Assembly: GCA_028293775.1 (NCBI GenBank)
Contig: JAQGOD010000191.1
Span: forward strand, 1 to 5,284
Direction: 5' to 3'
Source of the DNA: Gammaproteobacteria bacterium
GTDB taxonomy: Bacteria; Pseudomonadota; Gammaproteobacteria; Steroidobacterales; Steroidobacteraceae
DNA: 5,284 bases
Part shown: piece by piece, positions 5,146-5,284 of the stretch
How positions within the stretch are numbered: the first letter of the stretch is position 1
How the letters are laid out: each line of letters starts with the position of its first letter
Made by a program: the position numbers and the translations under genes
Notes under the pieces: model-generated
What the model was told of the DNA's origin: nothing
Database searches by the model: none
What the model saw: the letters and a program-made list of their open reading frames with translations, nothing else

Positions 5146-5284
5146 TTAGAACTTCCTCAGGCCCGCCGACGTCGCGACATGTTCGGCCTCGATAGTCAAT
5201 TGGGAGACCGCCGCTTGTGCAGTGGTTCGTGACTTAGCGGTCGCCGCAGCTTCTGAAGGCGATGGTAGCGCGCGGTCCTCGGCC
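5146..5284 (-). CDS. Possible C-terminal end of a leftward gene cut by the window edge
   Basis: On the minus strand a frame enters from the right edge and runs 45 codons to a TAA (5148-5146). The translation is rich in Ala, Ser and Thr and ends AEHVATSAGLRKF. GC at third positions is about 64%, compatible with coding. The loosely amphipathic end recalls tails of chemotaxis receptors or phasins, but this is too short to assign. A plus-strand frame over the same bases is also open, without an ATG, so openness alone is weak evidence. Confidence 0.3.
   Translation of the reverse strand, partial: AEDRALPSPSEAAATAKSRTTAQAAVSQLTIEAEHVATSAGLRKF

Noticed and set aside
5179..5232. Short plus-strand frame starting ATG 5179
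   Set aside because: Only 17 codons, without a ribosome-binding site or any recognisable motif.
1..5284. Mobile element, CRISPR array, tRNA or phage signatures
   Set aside because: I found no transposase or integrase motifs, no spaced direct repeats, no terminal inverted repeats and no cloverleaf; the genes look like an ordinary, if regulator-rich, chromosomal region.

Overview
The window looks like a GC-rich (about 60% by eye) bacterial chromosome segment, most likely Pseudomonadota from soil or rhizosphere. This rests on the gene families: a propeller-type HPK7 sensor kinase with a NarL-type regulator, a stand-alone BTAD regulator, and a short AraC regulator of a kind common in proteobacteria. 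Acidobacteriota cannot be excluded. There are no RNA genes, CRISPR arrays, insertion sequences or integration signs.

Layout, left to right. (1) 2-1681 (+): most of a membrane sensor histidine kinase whose N-terminus lies outside the window. It has Reg_prop propeller repeats, a Y_Y_Y domain, one TM helix, HisKA_3 and HATPase_c. (2) 1678-2307 (+): its NarL/FixJ-type response regulator, joined to the kinase by an ATGA stop/start overlap. (3) 2384-2779 (+): a small four-helix DoxX-like membrane protein with a GTG start. (4) 2780-3032: a 253-base gap with a palindromic element. (5) 3033-3800 (+): a stand-alone OmpR-type wHTH plus BTAD (SARP-like) regulator. (6) 3832-4305 (+): an LRAT/NlpC-P60-type acyltransferase-like protein with a complete His/His/Cys set, probably co-transcribed with the BTAD gene. 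(7) 4361-4418: two tandem hairpins ending the rightward unit. (8) 5014-4421 (-): a short AraC-family regulator transcribed convergently, with a plausible sigma70 promoter at 5112-5140. (9) 5146-5284 (-): an open frame entering from the right edge, possibly the C-terminus of another leftward gene.

The most interesting signal is regulatory. A 15-bp element, CACCCTT-N4-GGGT with ACCC-N6-GGGT inverted half-sites, occurs at 2331-2345 and again at 2791-2805. In both copies AGCCCAT follows 32 or 33 bases downstream of the element's first base. The first copy is centred about 40 bp before the transcription start predicted for the DoxX-like gene, where a class II activator would bind. The simplest model is that the two-component system drives two promoters, one for the DoxX-like gene and one for the BTAD-LRAT unit. 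It would then form a cascade from kinase to NarL-type regulator to SARP-like regulator and lipid-modifying-type enzyme. The repeat and its spacing are seen directly; binding by this regulator is inference.
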